A stretch of 64,000 nt of DNA from Streptomyces uncialis. GTDB taxonomy: Bacteria > Actinomycetota > Actinomycetes > Streptomycetales > Streptomycetaceae. Location: assembly GCF_036250755.1 (NCBI RefSeq), contig NZ_CP109583.1, positions 3,844,001-3,908,000 on the forward strand, in the 5' to 3' direction. How positions within the stretch are numbered: position 1 is the first letter of the stretch; every line of letters starts with the position of its first letter. The notes beneath the pieces were generated by a model. It was not told the origin of the DNA, did no database searches, and saw nothing but the letters and a program-made list of their open reading frames with translations. Below are positions 54,880 through 63,733 of the stretch, in pieces. The position numbers were made by a program, and so were the translations under genes.

Positions 54880-55889
54880 GGACCGCCACCATGAAGCGGC
54901 CGACAGAACCCGTCCCGGTGGACCCCGCGCCCCCGCCGGAGCGCGGCACGACGGACGAACCGGACGCGCCCCGGGCCCCACGGCCACCGCGCACCGCACA
55001 GGAGGACAACACCACGCACGAGTCCGCCCGGGACACCGCCGCCACCCCGTCCGCCATGCTCACGCGACTGGCGCGGGAAGCGGCCACCGGTGTCCTCATT
55101 CGTGACCACGGTGTCCTCTATCTGCATGACGGCCAGGTCGTCCACGCCGAGAGTCCCGCCGCCCCTGGCCTCGATGTCCTCCTCACCGCGAGCGGCGCCC
55201 TCGCACCCGAACGCTGGCAGGAGGCCGTCGACCGGGCGGGCGCCCTCGGCCAGGTGGCCCGGTACCTGGTCGACAGCGGCGGACTCACGGAGGGCGCCCT
55301 CCAGTTGTGCCATCTCGGAGCGCTCTTCGACGCGGCCTATTTCGCGCTCGGGCCGACGACCGGCCCGACCCGGTTCCGCCCGGGCGCCGGGCACTGGCTG
55401 GGCCACGTCCAGCGGGTCCCCGTACAGGCCGTCGCACGGGAGTCCCGGCGGCGGCGCGCGCTGCTGGCCTGCGCAGGGGTCTGGCCCGGGGCCGACACGG
55501 CCCCGACGGTCCGGCGACGCCCCCCAGCGGATCAGCGGGTCCCGTCAAGGCTGCGGGCCGTGCTGCTGCTCGCTGACGGCGTCCGCACCCCGTCCGCCAT
55601 CGCGTGGACGCTCGGCCGCCCGGCGTTCCACACCCTGATCGAGATACACCGGCTGGCCGCCGCAGGCCTCGTCGAACCCGCGCCCTCCCCGTACGACGGG
55701 CCGACCGGCCCTGGCACGGCCACCGCGACCCCGCCACACCGGGGCCGACCGGCCGCGCACCCACTGCCCGCGGTACGACCGCTCTCCCCCGTGCTCCCCC
55801 GGGACGGCCGCTCGTCGCGGCCCGCCGACGACGACCCCGACATCGTCTTTCTCCGCCGGCTCCGTGATGCCTTGGAGGCCCAGCTGTGA
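54876..55889 (+). CDS. DUF4388/PatA-N-like protein in the roadblock cluster
   Basis: A 337-residue protein. After a Pro-rich 50-residue N-terminus, residues 58-150 (LAREAATGVLIRDHGVLYLH, VVHAESPAAPGLDVLLTASG) resemble the DUF4388 domain of motility and GTPase-linked regulators. A second part at about 225-265 (LLLADGVRTPSAIAWTLGRP, HTLIEIHRLAAAGLV) looks like a degenerate winged helix, and the rest is low complexity. ATG 54876 is translationally coupled to the roadblock gene upstream. Role unknown; a scaffold or sensor is likely. Confidence 0.7.
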   Translation: MRTATMKRPTEPVPVDPAPPPERGTTDEPDAPRAPRPPRTAQEDNTTHESARDTAATPSAMLTRLAREAATGVLIRDHGVLYLHDGQVVHAESPAAPGLDVLLTASGALAPERWQEAVDRAGALGQVARYLVDSGGLTEGALQLCHLGALFDAAYFALGPTTGPTRFRPGAGHWLGHVQRVPVQAVARESRRRRALLACAGVWPGADTAPTVRRRPPADQRVPSRLRAVLLLADGVRTPSAIAWTLGRPAFHTLIEIHRLAAAGLVEPAPSPYDGPTGPGTATATPPHRGRPAAHPLPAVRPLSPVLPRDGRSSRPADDDPDIVFLRRLRDALEAQL

Positions 55890-55968
55890 ACGCCCGCCCC
55901 ATGGACCTCCGTTGCCCGGCCTCATGAGGCTCTTCCCGCTCCGGCAACGCGCCGAGAGGAGACAACTG

Positions 55969-56451
55969 ATGATCGCCGAAGCCGAACTGCTCGGTGAGCT
56001 GCGGCGCCTGCGGAGCCGGGTTCCCCAGGTCACCGGCGTCCTGGCCGCCAGCGTCGACGGACTCGTACTCGCGCAGGACGCCGCCGAGAACGAGGCCGAG
56101 GCGGTCGCCGCGCTCACGGCCGCCGCGCTCGGCGTGGGCAGCCGACTCACCGAGACCACCGGGCAGGGCCACTTCCGCGAACTGCTGGTACGCGGCGCCG
56201 ACGGATATGTGGCCACCTACGCGGCGGGCGCCCACGCGGTGCTCACCGTGCTCGCCGAACCCCGTGTGAACGTCGGGCGGCTCCATCTGGAGGCACGCCG
56301 GTCCAGCACCGTGATCGGTGAACTCGTCGACGCGTCCGCCGCGGCGACGCCTCCCGTCCCTGCCATCCCGCCCCGCCCGGTCGGCCCGCCGGCGCCGGTG
56401 CCGATTCCGGTCAGACGGCCAGGAGCGAGCGGCGCCCGGGGCGGCACATGA
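55969..56451 (+). CDS. roadblock/LC7-domain protein (second)
   Basis: A 160-residue roadblock protein: VPQVTGVLAASVDGLVLAQD, LTAAALGVGSRLTETTGQGH and AHAVLTVLAEPRVNVGRLHLEA follow the MglB/CvnB pattern. A Pro-rich tail of about 40 residues ends it. ATG 55969 is supported by GAGAGGAG six bases upstream; the earlier ATG 55924 lacks a site. The nonamer CTAG array begins nine bases past its stop. Confidence 0.82.
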   Translation: MIAEAELLGELRRLRSRVPQVTGVLAASVDGLVLAQDAAENEAEAVAALTAAALGVGSRLTETTGQGHFRELLVRGADGYVATYAAGAHAVLTVLAEPRVNVGRLHLEARRSSTVIGELVDASAAATPPVPAIPPRPVGPPAPVPIPVRRPGASGARGGT

Positions 56452-56460
56452 CGGCGCCCA

Positions 56461-56550
56461 ACTAGGTCGACTAGGTCAACTAGGTCAACTAGGTCAACTA
56501 GGTCAACTAGGTCAACTAGGTCAACTAGGTCAACTAGGTCAACTAGGTCA
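56461..56550. repeat. tandem nonamer ACTAGGTCA x10
   Basis: Ten head-to-tail copies, nine exact and the first ending G, between two roadblock genes. Every unit contains CTAG, a rare tetranucleotide in Streptomyces. Units like GGGTCATTTAGGTCA continue degenerately to 56585. Not coding. Confidence 0.92.
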
Positions 56551-56711
56551 CGGAGTCTAGCCGGGCAATTGGGTCATTTAGGTCACCGGGGCCGCCTTTG
56601 AGGACAACCGGGGACCGGGACACCCAAGCCCCGGACGACACCAGCACACCACAGCGCCGAGTGCGCACACCGAACCCGCCGAACCCCCCGGAAACAAGGA
56701 GCAACGTCCCC

Positions 56712-57086
56712 ATGAGCAACACCGAGACCGCACTCAAGGACGCGACGACCTCGATCGCGGGAGTGATCGGCGCGGCCCTGGTCGATTACACCAGCGGTAT
56801 GGCGCTCGGCACGATAGGCGGCAGCAAGGAGTTCGACCTCGCGGTCGCCGCCGCCGGGAACACCGATGTCGTCCGGTCCAAGCTGCGCACCATGGAACTC
56901 CTGGGCCTGAAGGACGAGATCGAGGACATCCTGATCACCCTCGGCACCCAGTACCACCTGATCCGCCTTATCAAGACGCGCGGCCACACGGGACTGTTCC
57001 TGTACCTGGCCCTCGACAAGGACCGCTCCAACCTGGCGATGGCACGCCACCAGCTGCGCCGTATCGAGGCGGAGCTGGAGGTCTGA
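56712..57086 (+). CDS. roadblock/LC7-domain protein (third)
   Basis: A 124-residue single-domain roadblock protein: VIGAALVDYTSGMALGTIGG, then IEDILITLGTQYHLIRLIKT and LFLYLALDKDRSNLAMARHQL. It is closest in layout to the first roadblock gene (GAAIVDWTSGLALG), suggesting duplication. AAGGAG lies nine bases before ATG 56712. It is separated from the second roadblock gene by the CTAG array and has its own leader. Confidence 0.87.
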   Translation: MSNTETALKDATTSIAGVIGAALVDYTSGMALGTIGGSKEFDLAVAAAGNTDVVRSKLRTMELLGLKDEIEDILITLGTQYHLIRLIKTRGHTGLFLYLALDKDRSNLAMARHQLRRIEAELEV

Positions 57087-57186
57087 TCCGGCGCTGATCC
57101 GGCGGGGCCACCCTGACGGACGGCCTGACCGGCCCGACCGGCCCGACCGGCCGATCTGACGGGTCGGCCGATGCCCGCACGGTGGT

Positions 57187-57918
57187 TCAGACGGTGACGC
57201 GGCGTCGCGCCCCGCCCGGGGAGGCGTCGCCCGCCGCCGGGCCCGTGGTGCGGTACTCCGTCACGGCCGGTCCGGCGGGCCGTCCGCCCCGGGCGTTCAG
57301 CTGATCGGCGCGCACCCAGAGCAACGCGCCGTCGTCGCTCTCGCGGCGTCCGATCGATGCCGCCTTGAGCCGGAGTCCGACGCCGATCCCGGCGAGCACC
57401 ATCCCGGGGGCGGCCGGCACCGCGAAGGACGCGCCGACCGCGACGAGGAACGCGAGGGCGAGCCACCAGCGGTGGCCGCGCCGCCAGACCCGGAGAGTCA
57501 CGGCCCGGTCCTGGAGCACATCGTGGCGTCCCGCGCGTGTGGCGCTCCCGGCCGATGCCCTGTGGCGTGCGAGGCCGGTCCGGCCGACGGCCGCGGCGGT
57601 GATCAGGAACAGGGCGATCCCCGCGAGGACCCCGATACGGCGTCCGGTCAGGCCGGGCACGAGAAGTCCGACAGAGGCGGCGAGCACACCGGCCCACCAC
57701 ATCGGCGCGGCACCCGCCCGTACGACCACGGCCACCCTGGCGAGGCCGTACCCGCCATGGGCGCGCTGACCGCCCTGGCCGCGTTGGGCGCCTTGGCCAC
57801 GCTGACCGCCGCGACCGCGTCGACCGCTTTGGCCGCGGCTACCGCCCTGGGTTCCCGGGCCGCCTTGCTCTCCCTCGTCCTGTCTGCCGTTCCGTCCGCT
57901 GTTCGCCTCGCGCGCCAT
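57187..57918 (-). CDS. membrane protein of unknown function with Gly/Gln-rich N-terminus
   Basis: A 243-residue protein. The first 55 residues are GRGGQRGQGAQRGQGGQR-like low complexity. Four hydrophobic segments follow (about 60-135 and 160-200), with a DVLQDRAVTLRVWRRGHRWW loop and a soluble tail. GGGAGG precedes ATG 57918 by six bases. The N-terminal repeat is another in-frame nonamer-like expansion (GGCCAAGGC and CGCGGTCAGC types). It is convergent with the third roadblock gene. Confidence 0.7.
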   Translation of the reverse strand: MAREANSGRNGRQDEGEQGGPGTQGGSRGQSGRRGRGGQRGQGAQRGQGGQRAHGGYGLARVAVVVRAGAAPMWWAGVLAASVGLLVPGLTGRRIGVLAGIALFLITAAAVGRTGLARHRASAGSATRAGRHDVLQDRAVTLRVWRRGHRWWLALAFLVAVGASFAVPAAPGMVLAGIGVGLRLKAASIGRRESDDGALLWVRADQLNARGGRPAGPAVTEYRTTGPAAGDASPGGARRRVTV

Positions 57919-58189
57919 GTCCGCCTCCCGATCCGCGGCTGTCCTCAGGTGTCCGCTTGAGCGATTCGCGCAGGTGACGGTGGTCCGGGGAGCGCCCACA
58001 GGTGTCCGGCACCCTCCGTGCCGACGGCCACCGACCGCTCACGCACCACCCTCCTGGCGGACAGGGAGGCTACCCGCGGTTTCTGAGTACGTCATGAGGA
58101 CATGCGGAACGGATTCCCTTCGGCTGGATCCGGTTGAGCTGGTTTCCCTTGAGCTGAATCCCGGTGGACTGGATTCCCGGCTCCGTGAC

Positions 58190-59026
58190 CTATTCCGCGA
58201 AGAGGCCGCGGGACGCCGCGCGTGAGTCGAAGTCCTCCAGGCTGGCCTGGGCGTCGGGCAGGGCGTCGCACATCGCCTCCAGCAGTACTCGGCCGAGGAG
58301 CATCGGGGCGCAGGCCGTGTCGAAGGCCAGGCCAGTACCGACCGCGGCGGGCAGCAGTACGTCGGACAAAGCGGCCACGGGAGCGAAGGCGCTGTCCGCG
58401 ACGGTGACGACGGACAGGCCCGCGCCCCGCGCGTACTCAAGGGCGTCGACGGTCTCACGGGGATGCCGGGGCAGTGCGAAGCAGAGCAAGGTGGTGGCCC
58501 CGGCCCGCACAGCGCGGTCGAGTCGGTCGGGAAGCATCGAGCCGCCCTCGTCCAGGAGCCGGACATCGGGGTGCACCTTCGCCGCGAAGTAGGCGAAGCC
58601 GTACGCCTGGGCGGCCGCGGCGCGGAGTCCGAGGACGGGCAGCGGACGGGAGGTGGCGAGCAGGTTCCCGGCCCGGCGGACCGGTGCGGGGTCGGCGAGC
58701 AGGTCGGCGAGCTGTCGCAGGTTCTCGATCTCGGCGGCCACGGCCTGCTGGTAGGCGTTGTGGTCGGACGCGTCGGGCCGGGCGTCCGGCGGGGCGATCT
58801 CGCGCAGCCGGCGCCGGAGGGCGGGGTAGCCGTCGAAGCCGAGGGCGACCGCGAAGCGGGTGACCGACGGTTGGCTGACCCCGGCGAGTTCGGCCAGTTC
58901 CACACTGGACAGGAAGGGCGCTTCGGCGGACCTGCGGACCAGGCAGTGGGCGATGCGCCGCTGCGTCGGTGTGAGCCGGTGCCCCTCGAAGAGCTGCCGC
59001 AATCGCGTCGCCGTGCTCTCGCCCAT
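58190..59026 (-). CDS. MurR/RpiR-family transcriptional regulator
   Basis: A 278-residue regulator. The N-terminal HTH (residues 15-75; LTPTQRRIAHCLVRR, AELAGVSQPSVTRFAVALGF) is of RpiR type, and the C-terminal SIS domain (about 125-255) has YFAAKVHPDVRLLDEGG and SVVTVADSAFAPVAALSD. RpiR proteins respond to sugar phosphates or amino-sugar metabolites. ATG 59026 follows a G-rich site; GTG 59044 is an alternative. It is 5.7 kb from hutU; a role in hut control is possible but unsupported by a recognised operator. Confidence 0.88.
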   Translation of the reverse strand: MGESTATRLRQLFEGHRLTPTQRRIAHCLVRRSAEAPFLSSVELAELAGVSQPSVTRFAVALGFDGYPALRRRLREIAPPDARPDASDHNAYQQAVAAEIENLRQLADLLADPAPVRRAGNLLATSRPLPVLGLRAAAAQAYGFAYFAAKVHPDVRLLDEGGSMLPDRLDRAVRAGATTLLCFALPRHPRETVDALEYARGAGLSVVTVADSAFAPVAALSDVLLPAAVGTGLAFDTACAPMLLGRVLLEAMCDALPDAQASLEDFDSRAASRGLFAE

Positions 59027-59292
59027 GCCCTCGTCCCCCTTCACCGGCGTCCGCGCCGCTCACGTCCGCTCAATCTATTCAGGATCGCCGGTCTCTGCAT
59101 GGCGGTATGCACGGGGTGGTGGCGTCGGCGCGTGGTCGGCAATAGGGCCAAAGGGCGGCTGGCGCAATTGCGCCACCTAGACCGCCCCTTTACTTACCTT
59201 TGGTGGAAATTGTGGGCCTGCCAAGAGGGATGCGTGGTTCTTAGAGTGGATTGCGGCTATCGCTGACCATCGATCGTCACACGGGGAGCAGA

Positions 59293-59526
59293 GTGACCGT
59301 CATACAAGAAGCAACCGAAACGGAGATCCGCATCCTGCGCCTGCTGCACGAAGGACTGGACGACGCCGCTGTCGCGCGTCGTCTGTGTGTGGGGCACCGC
59401 ACGGTCCAGCGCAGGGTGCACGACCTGATGAAACGTTGGGAGGTCAACGGCAGGGTGGCCCTCGGGGCCCGCGCCCAGGAACTGGGCGTGTACGAAGTGG
59501 TCGACACACATCAGGTGCCGGTGTGA
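59293..59526 (+). CDS. stand-alone LuxR-type HTH protein
   Basis: A 77-residue protein consisting almost only of a LuxR/GerE helix-turn-helix (ILRLLHEGLDDAAVARRLCVGHRTVQRRVHDLM), with RVALGARAQELG after it. No receiver or ligand domain is attached. GTG 59293 follows GGGGAG at four bases. A 248-base less GC-rich leader precedes it. Short LuxR-only regulators are known in Streptomyces; the target is unknown. Confidence 0.75.
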   Translation: MTVIQEATETEIRILRLLHEGLDDAAVARRLCVGHRTVQRRVHDLMKRWEVNGRVALGARAQELGVYEVVDTHQVPV

Positions 59527-59963
59527 CAGCAGGCTTCGGACCGTGGGGGAACGGGCCGGCCGAGCGGACACCGGGTGATCCACGGAGATCACTGTCCGAC
59601 CGAATAAGCAGTACGAAGCAGTAGCGCAGCCCGCAGTACCGCAGGAAAGCAGTGAAGCAACACAGCAACACAGCAACACCGCAGTACCGCAGTACCGCAG
59701 TACCGGATTCAGAGGGAGTGGGCCGAGGGGGTACGGCCCAGTCCATGAACCGCGTGGCTGGTCACCACGCATCCGGGACCGGCGGTCGGACGGTCAGCAA
59801 CGACGGTAGCCACCGCACACCGCACGTGCCTCTCTCCCGCATGTCCTCACCCACCGCCCTGCGGGGAACCTCACCTGCGGGAAACCTCACCTGCGGAGAA
59901 CCTCAACGGAAGAGTGGGGTTGTCCCCAGTGTGCGGGCACGGTCCGCTCCGTACCGTTGAGGC
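59527..59963. other. 437-base spacer with octamer arrays
   Basis: No supportable gene. Contains CAACACAG x2.75 (59658-59679) and ACCGCAGT x3 (59678-59701), and near 59866-59905 two to three ACCTCACCTGCGG-type units just before the next gene. Open frames on both strands are repeat translations. Confidence 0.55.
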
Positions 59964-60380
59964 ATGGACGCCCGCGATGCCGACTTCAAGAAGGAACTCG
60001 ACGCCACCCTGCAGGCAGGAAGGGACCTCGGCGCCGAGTACGAATCCGCTTTCGTGGACTCGTTCCTGGAAAAGATCGAGCAACGAGTCGACTCCGCCGT
60101 GGACCGCAGGGTCCGGCGGCAGCTCGCCGAGCAGCAGATGGTCGTGGCCCGGGGCCCGAGCAGCCCGAGCGGTCCGGACACCTGGGGCGACCGCTTCGGG
60201 TTCGCCATGGTGACGCTCATCCTCGCGATACCCCTGTCCGCGATAGGCGTGGTCAACGCCGGACTGCCGGGGCTCATCGTCACCTGGGCGGGGATCGCCG
60301 GGGTCAACGCGGTCCACTCGACCTGGCCGTGGCGCCTGCGGGGCCGCGAGGAGAAGACAGCGACGGACTGGGAGGCGTAG
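59964..60380 (+). CDS. small membrane protein, conserved-looking, function unknown
   Basis: A 138-residue protein. The N-terminal 60 residues are charged and helical (FKKELDATLQAGRDLGAEY, FLEKIEQRVDSAVDRRVRRQ), probably a coiled coil. Two transmembrane helices follow (about 77-95 and 98-117), then a basic tail. ATG 59964 starts directly after an AT-poor promoter-like stretch. No family recognised with confidence. Confidence 0.75.
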   Translation: MDARDADFKKELDATLQAGRDLGAEYESAFVDSFLEKIEQRVDSAVDRRVRRQLAEQQMVVARGPSSPSGPDTWGDRFGFAMVTLILAIPLSAIGVVNAGLPGLIVTWAGIAGVNAVHSTWPWRLRGREEKTATDWEA

Positions 60381-60652
60381 CGGCCCCGGAGGCGCCGACC
60401 GTCCGGAAGGCGTGGCGGGAGCGGCGCGACGGGACACCCCAGGACAGGGCACGGGGTACGGGGACGAGGTACGGGGGCGAGCCGGGGACGAGCGTTGCGC
60501 GGGGACCGCCGGCACCCCCGTGAAGGGGGGCGGGACGACGGCGGTCCCCGCGGGGGACGCGGGGCCGGGTCAGGGCCGGGCCGCACGTCCTTGGCGTCCA
60601 GGGAGGTCCGGGAGCCGCTCCGGAGGTCCAAGGCGCCGTTCGCTGCCGGTTC

Positions 60653-60676
60653 GGGGTGGGGAGCCGCTCCCACCCC
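60653..60676. terminator. hairpin between convergent genes
   Basis: GGGGTGGG (60653-60660) pairs with CCCACCCC (60669-60676) around an eight-base loop. It lies between the membrane protein gene and the convergent cystathionine beta-synthase gene, in an otherwise empty 415-base spacer. Confidence 0.5.
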
Positions 60677-60795
60677 TCCGGCACCCACCAATCTGCCGCA
60701 CCGGTGTTAAGCACGTGCTGCGCCGACGTGTCGTACGCGTACCACTTGCACGAACTCCGGCCCACGGCACACAGCACACCGCTGCGGCACTGCGG

Positions 60796-62187
60796 CTACT
60801 GCTTGCCGCCCGCCTTGGCGAGGAAGGTGAGGAGGTCCTGACGGCTGACGACACCCGTGGGCTTGCCCTCGACGAGAACGATCGCGGCGTCGGCGGTACC
60901 GAGGACGGACATCAGGTCGGCGACCGGCTCGCCGGAGCCGACCTGCGGCAGCGGCGCGGACATGTGCTTCTCCAGCGGGTCGGTGAGGGAAGCGCGCTGG
61001 GTGAAGAGCGCGTCCAGCAGTTCGCGTTCGACGACCGAGCCGACGACCTCGGCGGCCATCACGTCGGGGTGACCGGCGCCGGGCTTCACGATCGGCATCT
61101 GGGAGACGCCGTACTCCCGCAGGACCTCGATGGCCTCGCCGACCGTCTCGTCGGGGTGCATGTGCACGAGCGAGGGCAGGGCGCCCTCCTTGTCGCGCAG
61201 GACGTCCGCGACCCGGGCGGAGGGGCCGGTGTCCTCCAGGAAGCCGTAGTCCGCCATCCACTCGTCGTTGAAGATCTTGGAGAGGTATCCCCGGCCGCTG
61301 TCGGGCAGCAGCACGACCACGACGTCGTCGGGGCCGAGCCGCTCGGCGACCCGCAGCGCGGCCACGACCGCCATCCCGCACGAGCCGCCCACCAGGAGAC
61401 CCTCCTCCTTGGCGAGGCGGCGGGTCATCTGGAAGGAGTCCTTGTCGGACACGGGCACGATCTCGTCGGCGACCGTCCGGTCGTACGCCGTGGGCCAGAA
61501 GTCCTCGCCGACGCCCTCCACCAGGTACGGGCGCCCGGAGCCGCCGGAGTAGACGGAGCCCTCGGGGTCCGCGCCGATGACCTTGACCCGGCCGTCGCTG
61601 GCGTCCTTGAGGTAGCGGCCCGTACCGGAGATCGTCCCGCCGGTGCCGACCCCGGTGACGAAGTGCGTGATCCGCCCCTCGGTCTGCTCCCAGAGCTCAG
61701 GGCCCGTGGAGTGGTAGTGGGAGAGGGGGTTCTGCGGGTTGCTGTACTGGTCGGGCTTCCAGGCACCGGGGGTCTCACGGACCAGCCGGTCGGAGACGTT
61801 GTAGTACGAGTCCGGGTGCTCGGGGTCGACGGCGGTGGGGCAGACCACGACCTCGGCGCCGTATGCGCGCAGTACGTTGATCTTGTCCGTGGAGACCTTG
61901 TCAGGGCAGACGAAGACGCACTTGTAGCCCTTCTGCTGGGCCACGATCGCCAGGCCGACGCCGGTGTTCCCGCTGGTCGGCTCCACGATGGTGCCGCCCG
62001 GCTGAAGGGCGCCGCTCTCCTCGGCGGCCTCGATCATGCGCAGGGCGATGCGGTCCTTCACGGAACCGCCGGGGTTGAAGTACTCGACCTTCGCCAGCAC
62101 CGTCGCCTGGATTCCGTCGGAGACGTTGTTGAGACGTACCAGCGGGGTGTTGCCGACGAGGCTGATCATCGAGTCGTGGAAGTGCAC
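60796..62187 (-). CDS. cystathionine beta-synthase
   Basis: A 463-residue PLP enzyme with C-terminal regulatory part. SLVGNTPLVRLN and FNPGGSVKDRIAL (Schiff-base lysine) open it, EPTSGNTGVGLA and GTGGTISGTGRYLK bind PLP phosphate, and two CBS domains occupy about residues 335-455. It joins serine and homocysteine in transsulfuration; annotation as cysteine synthase is excluded by the CBS domains. GTG 62187 has GGAGA four to five bases upstream; ATG 62169 is the alternative. Divergent from the SGNH gene. Confidence 0.93.
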   Translation of the reverse strand: MHFHDSMISLVGNTPLVRLNNVSDGIQATVLAKVEYFNPGGSVKDRIALRMIEAAEESGALQPGGTIVEPTSGNTGVGLAIVAQQKGYKCVFVCPDKVSTDKINVLRAYGAEVVVCPTAVDPEHPDSYYNVSDRLVRETPGAWKPDQYSNPQNPLSHYHSTGPELWEQTEGRITHFVTGVGTGGTISGTGRYLKDASDGRVKVIGADPEGSVYSGGSGRPYLVEGVGEDFWPTAYDRTVADEIVPVSDKDSFQMTRRLAKEEGLLVGGSCGMAVVAALRVAERLGPDDVVVVLLPDSGRGYLSKIFNDEWMADYGFLEDTGPSARVADVLRDKEGALPSLVHMHPDETVGEAIEVLREYGVSQMPIVKPGAGHPDVMAAEVVGSVVERELLDALFTQRASLTDPLEKHMSAPLPQVGSGEPVADLMSVLGTADAAIVLVEGKPTGVVSRQDLLTFLAKAGGKQ

Positions 62188-62440
62188 CGTTGTCTCCGGG
62201 CTGCGAAGTAAGGATTGAGGGTTGACCTCAGCCTACGGCCCCCTACCGGCCCGTAGCCCCTCACGGGTCTCCCGTGCGTGCGACGCGCCGGGAAGATCCC
62301 GGACGGCCCCGGGCGGGCCGGGAGCGCGGCGGGTACCGCCGCCGTTCGGCCCCCGCGCGTTCACCCGCGACCGGCGATTGACCGACCGCCCCGACGGGGC
62401 AAGGAGTGGATGTACGGCTCGAAGGAGGTGGCTGCGACGT

Positions 62441-63469
62441 ATGTCGAGGGCGAGGGTGGCACGGCGGATCGCCGCGGGCGCCGCGTACGGCGGTGGCGGT
62501 ATCGGCCTGCTGGGTGTGGCGACGGTCGGTGTGGTGCTGGCCGAGGTGCGGCTGGCGAAGCGGCGGGTGGGCAACAGCGGGGGTGACCACGCGCCCGCGC
62601 CGCCGCGTGCCGACGGCCTGTACGGGGCGGGGCTCGCGGGCGGGGCCGAGCCGCTGCGGTTCGCGATGCTCGGGGACTCCACGGCGGCCGGGCAGGGCGT
62701 GCACCGGGCCCGTGAGACGCCCGGCGCGCTGATGGCGTCGGGGCTCGCGGCGGTGGCCGAACGGCCGGTCGAGCTGCGGACGGTGGCGCTGCCGGGGGCG
62801 CGGTCGGACGATCTGGAGCGCCAGGTCGGGCTGGTCGTCGGTGATCCGTCCTGGGTCCCGGACGTCTGCGTGATCATGATCGGGGCGAACGACGTCACCC
62901 ATCGCATCCCGCCCACCAGGTCCGTCCGCTGTCTGTCGACGGCGGTGCGCAGGCTGCGGACCGCGGGGGCGGAGGTGGTCGTCGGGACGTGCCCCGACCT
63001 CGGGACGATCGAGCCGGTGTACCAGCCGCTGAGCTGGATCGCGCGGCGCACCTCACGCCAGCTCGCCGCCGCGCAGACCATCGGGGCCGTGGAGCAGGGC
63101 GGGCGGACGGTGTCGCTGGGGGATCTGCTGGGGCCGGAGTTCGCGGCGAACCCCAGGGAGCTCTTCGGGCCCGACAACTTCCACCCCTCCGCCGAGGGGT
63201 ACGCCACCGCCGCGATGGCCGTGCTGCCCACGCTGTGCGCGGCGCTCGGGGTGTGGCCGGAGGAGGAGCGGCCGGACGCCTCCCGCGACGAGGGGTTCCT
63301 GCCGGTCGCGCGGGCCGCGGTGCGGGCCGCGGCGGAGGGCGGTACGGAGGTGACGGCGGCGCCGCAGGGCGGCCCGCGGGGCCCCTGGGCACTGCTCAAG
63401 CGGAGGCGTCGCCGGCGGATCCACACCCACGGCACCGCCCCGGACCACTCGACCCCGGCGGCGTCCTGA
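62441..63469 (+). CDS. SGNH/GDSL-family esterase
   Basis: A 342-residue protein. A membrane anchor or signal segment (residues 10-32, AYGGGGIGLLGVATVGVVLAE) precedes the SGNH domain: block I AMLGDSTAAGQG (nucleophile serine), block III MIGANDVTH, and block V FHPSAEGYATAA (catalytic His/Asp). The C-terminus is basic low complexity. GAAGGAGG stands about 12 bases before ATG 62441, a long spacing. The substrate is unknown, perhaps a cell-surface ester. Confidence 0.87.
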   Translation: MSRARVARRIAAGAAYGGGGIGLLGVATVGVVLAEVRLAKRRVGNSGGDHAPAPPRADGLYGAGLAGGAEPLRFAMLGDSTAAGQGVHRARETPGALMASGLAAVAERPVELRTVALPGARSDDLERQVGLVVGDPSWVPDVCVIMIGANDVTHRIPPTRSVRCLSTAVRRLRTAGAEVVVGTCPDLGTIEPVYQPLSWIARRTSRQLAAAQTIGAVEQGGRTVSLGDLLGPEFAANPRELFGPDNFHPSAEGYATAAMAVLPTLCAALGVWPEEERPDASRDEGFLPVARAAVRAAAEGGTEVTAAPQGGPRGPWALLKRRRRRRIHTHGTAPDHSTPAAS

Positions 63470-63518
63470 CCCTTGGGCCCTGACCTCTGGGCCCTGGCCG
63501 CTGGATCCCTTGCCCCAG

Positions 63519-63587
63519 GCGCACTGAGCCCGGTTCCCCGGCCTGACGGCACCGGGCTCAGTGCGCCTGACGGCACCGGGCTCAGTG
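63519..63587. terminator. 15-base-arm hairpin and 24-base tandem repeat
   Basis: GCGCACTGAGCCCGG (63519-63533) pairs with CCGGGCTCAGTGCGC (63552-63566). GCCTGACGGCACCGGGCTCAGTG is then repeated in tandem (63541-63563 and 63565-63587), so either copy can pair with the left arm. It lies between the SGNH gene and the convergent gene at the right edge. Confidence 0.7.
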
Positions 63588-63733
63588 GTCCCGGTGCGCC
63601 CGGTGCGCCTCGTCAGGCCCCCGTGCCGCCGGAGGGCCCGGATGGGGAGACCCGGCAGGGCGCCAAGGCTGCCGGGCGGTCCGCACGGACACGCGGTGCC
63701 GCCGCCCCGCGGGGGTGGGGCGGCGGCCCGGCG

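Noticed and set aside
59444-59960. Open frames on both strands in the octamer-repeat spacer
   Set aside because: They are translations of tandem repeats (for example TAVLRYCG runs) and lack conserved features.
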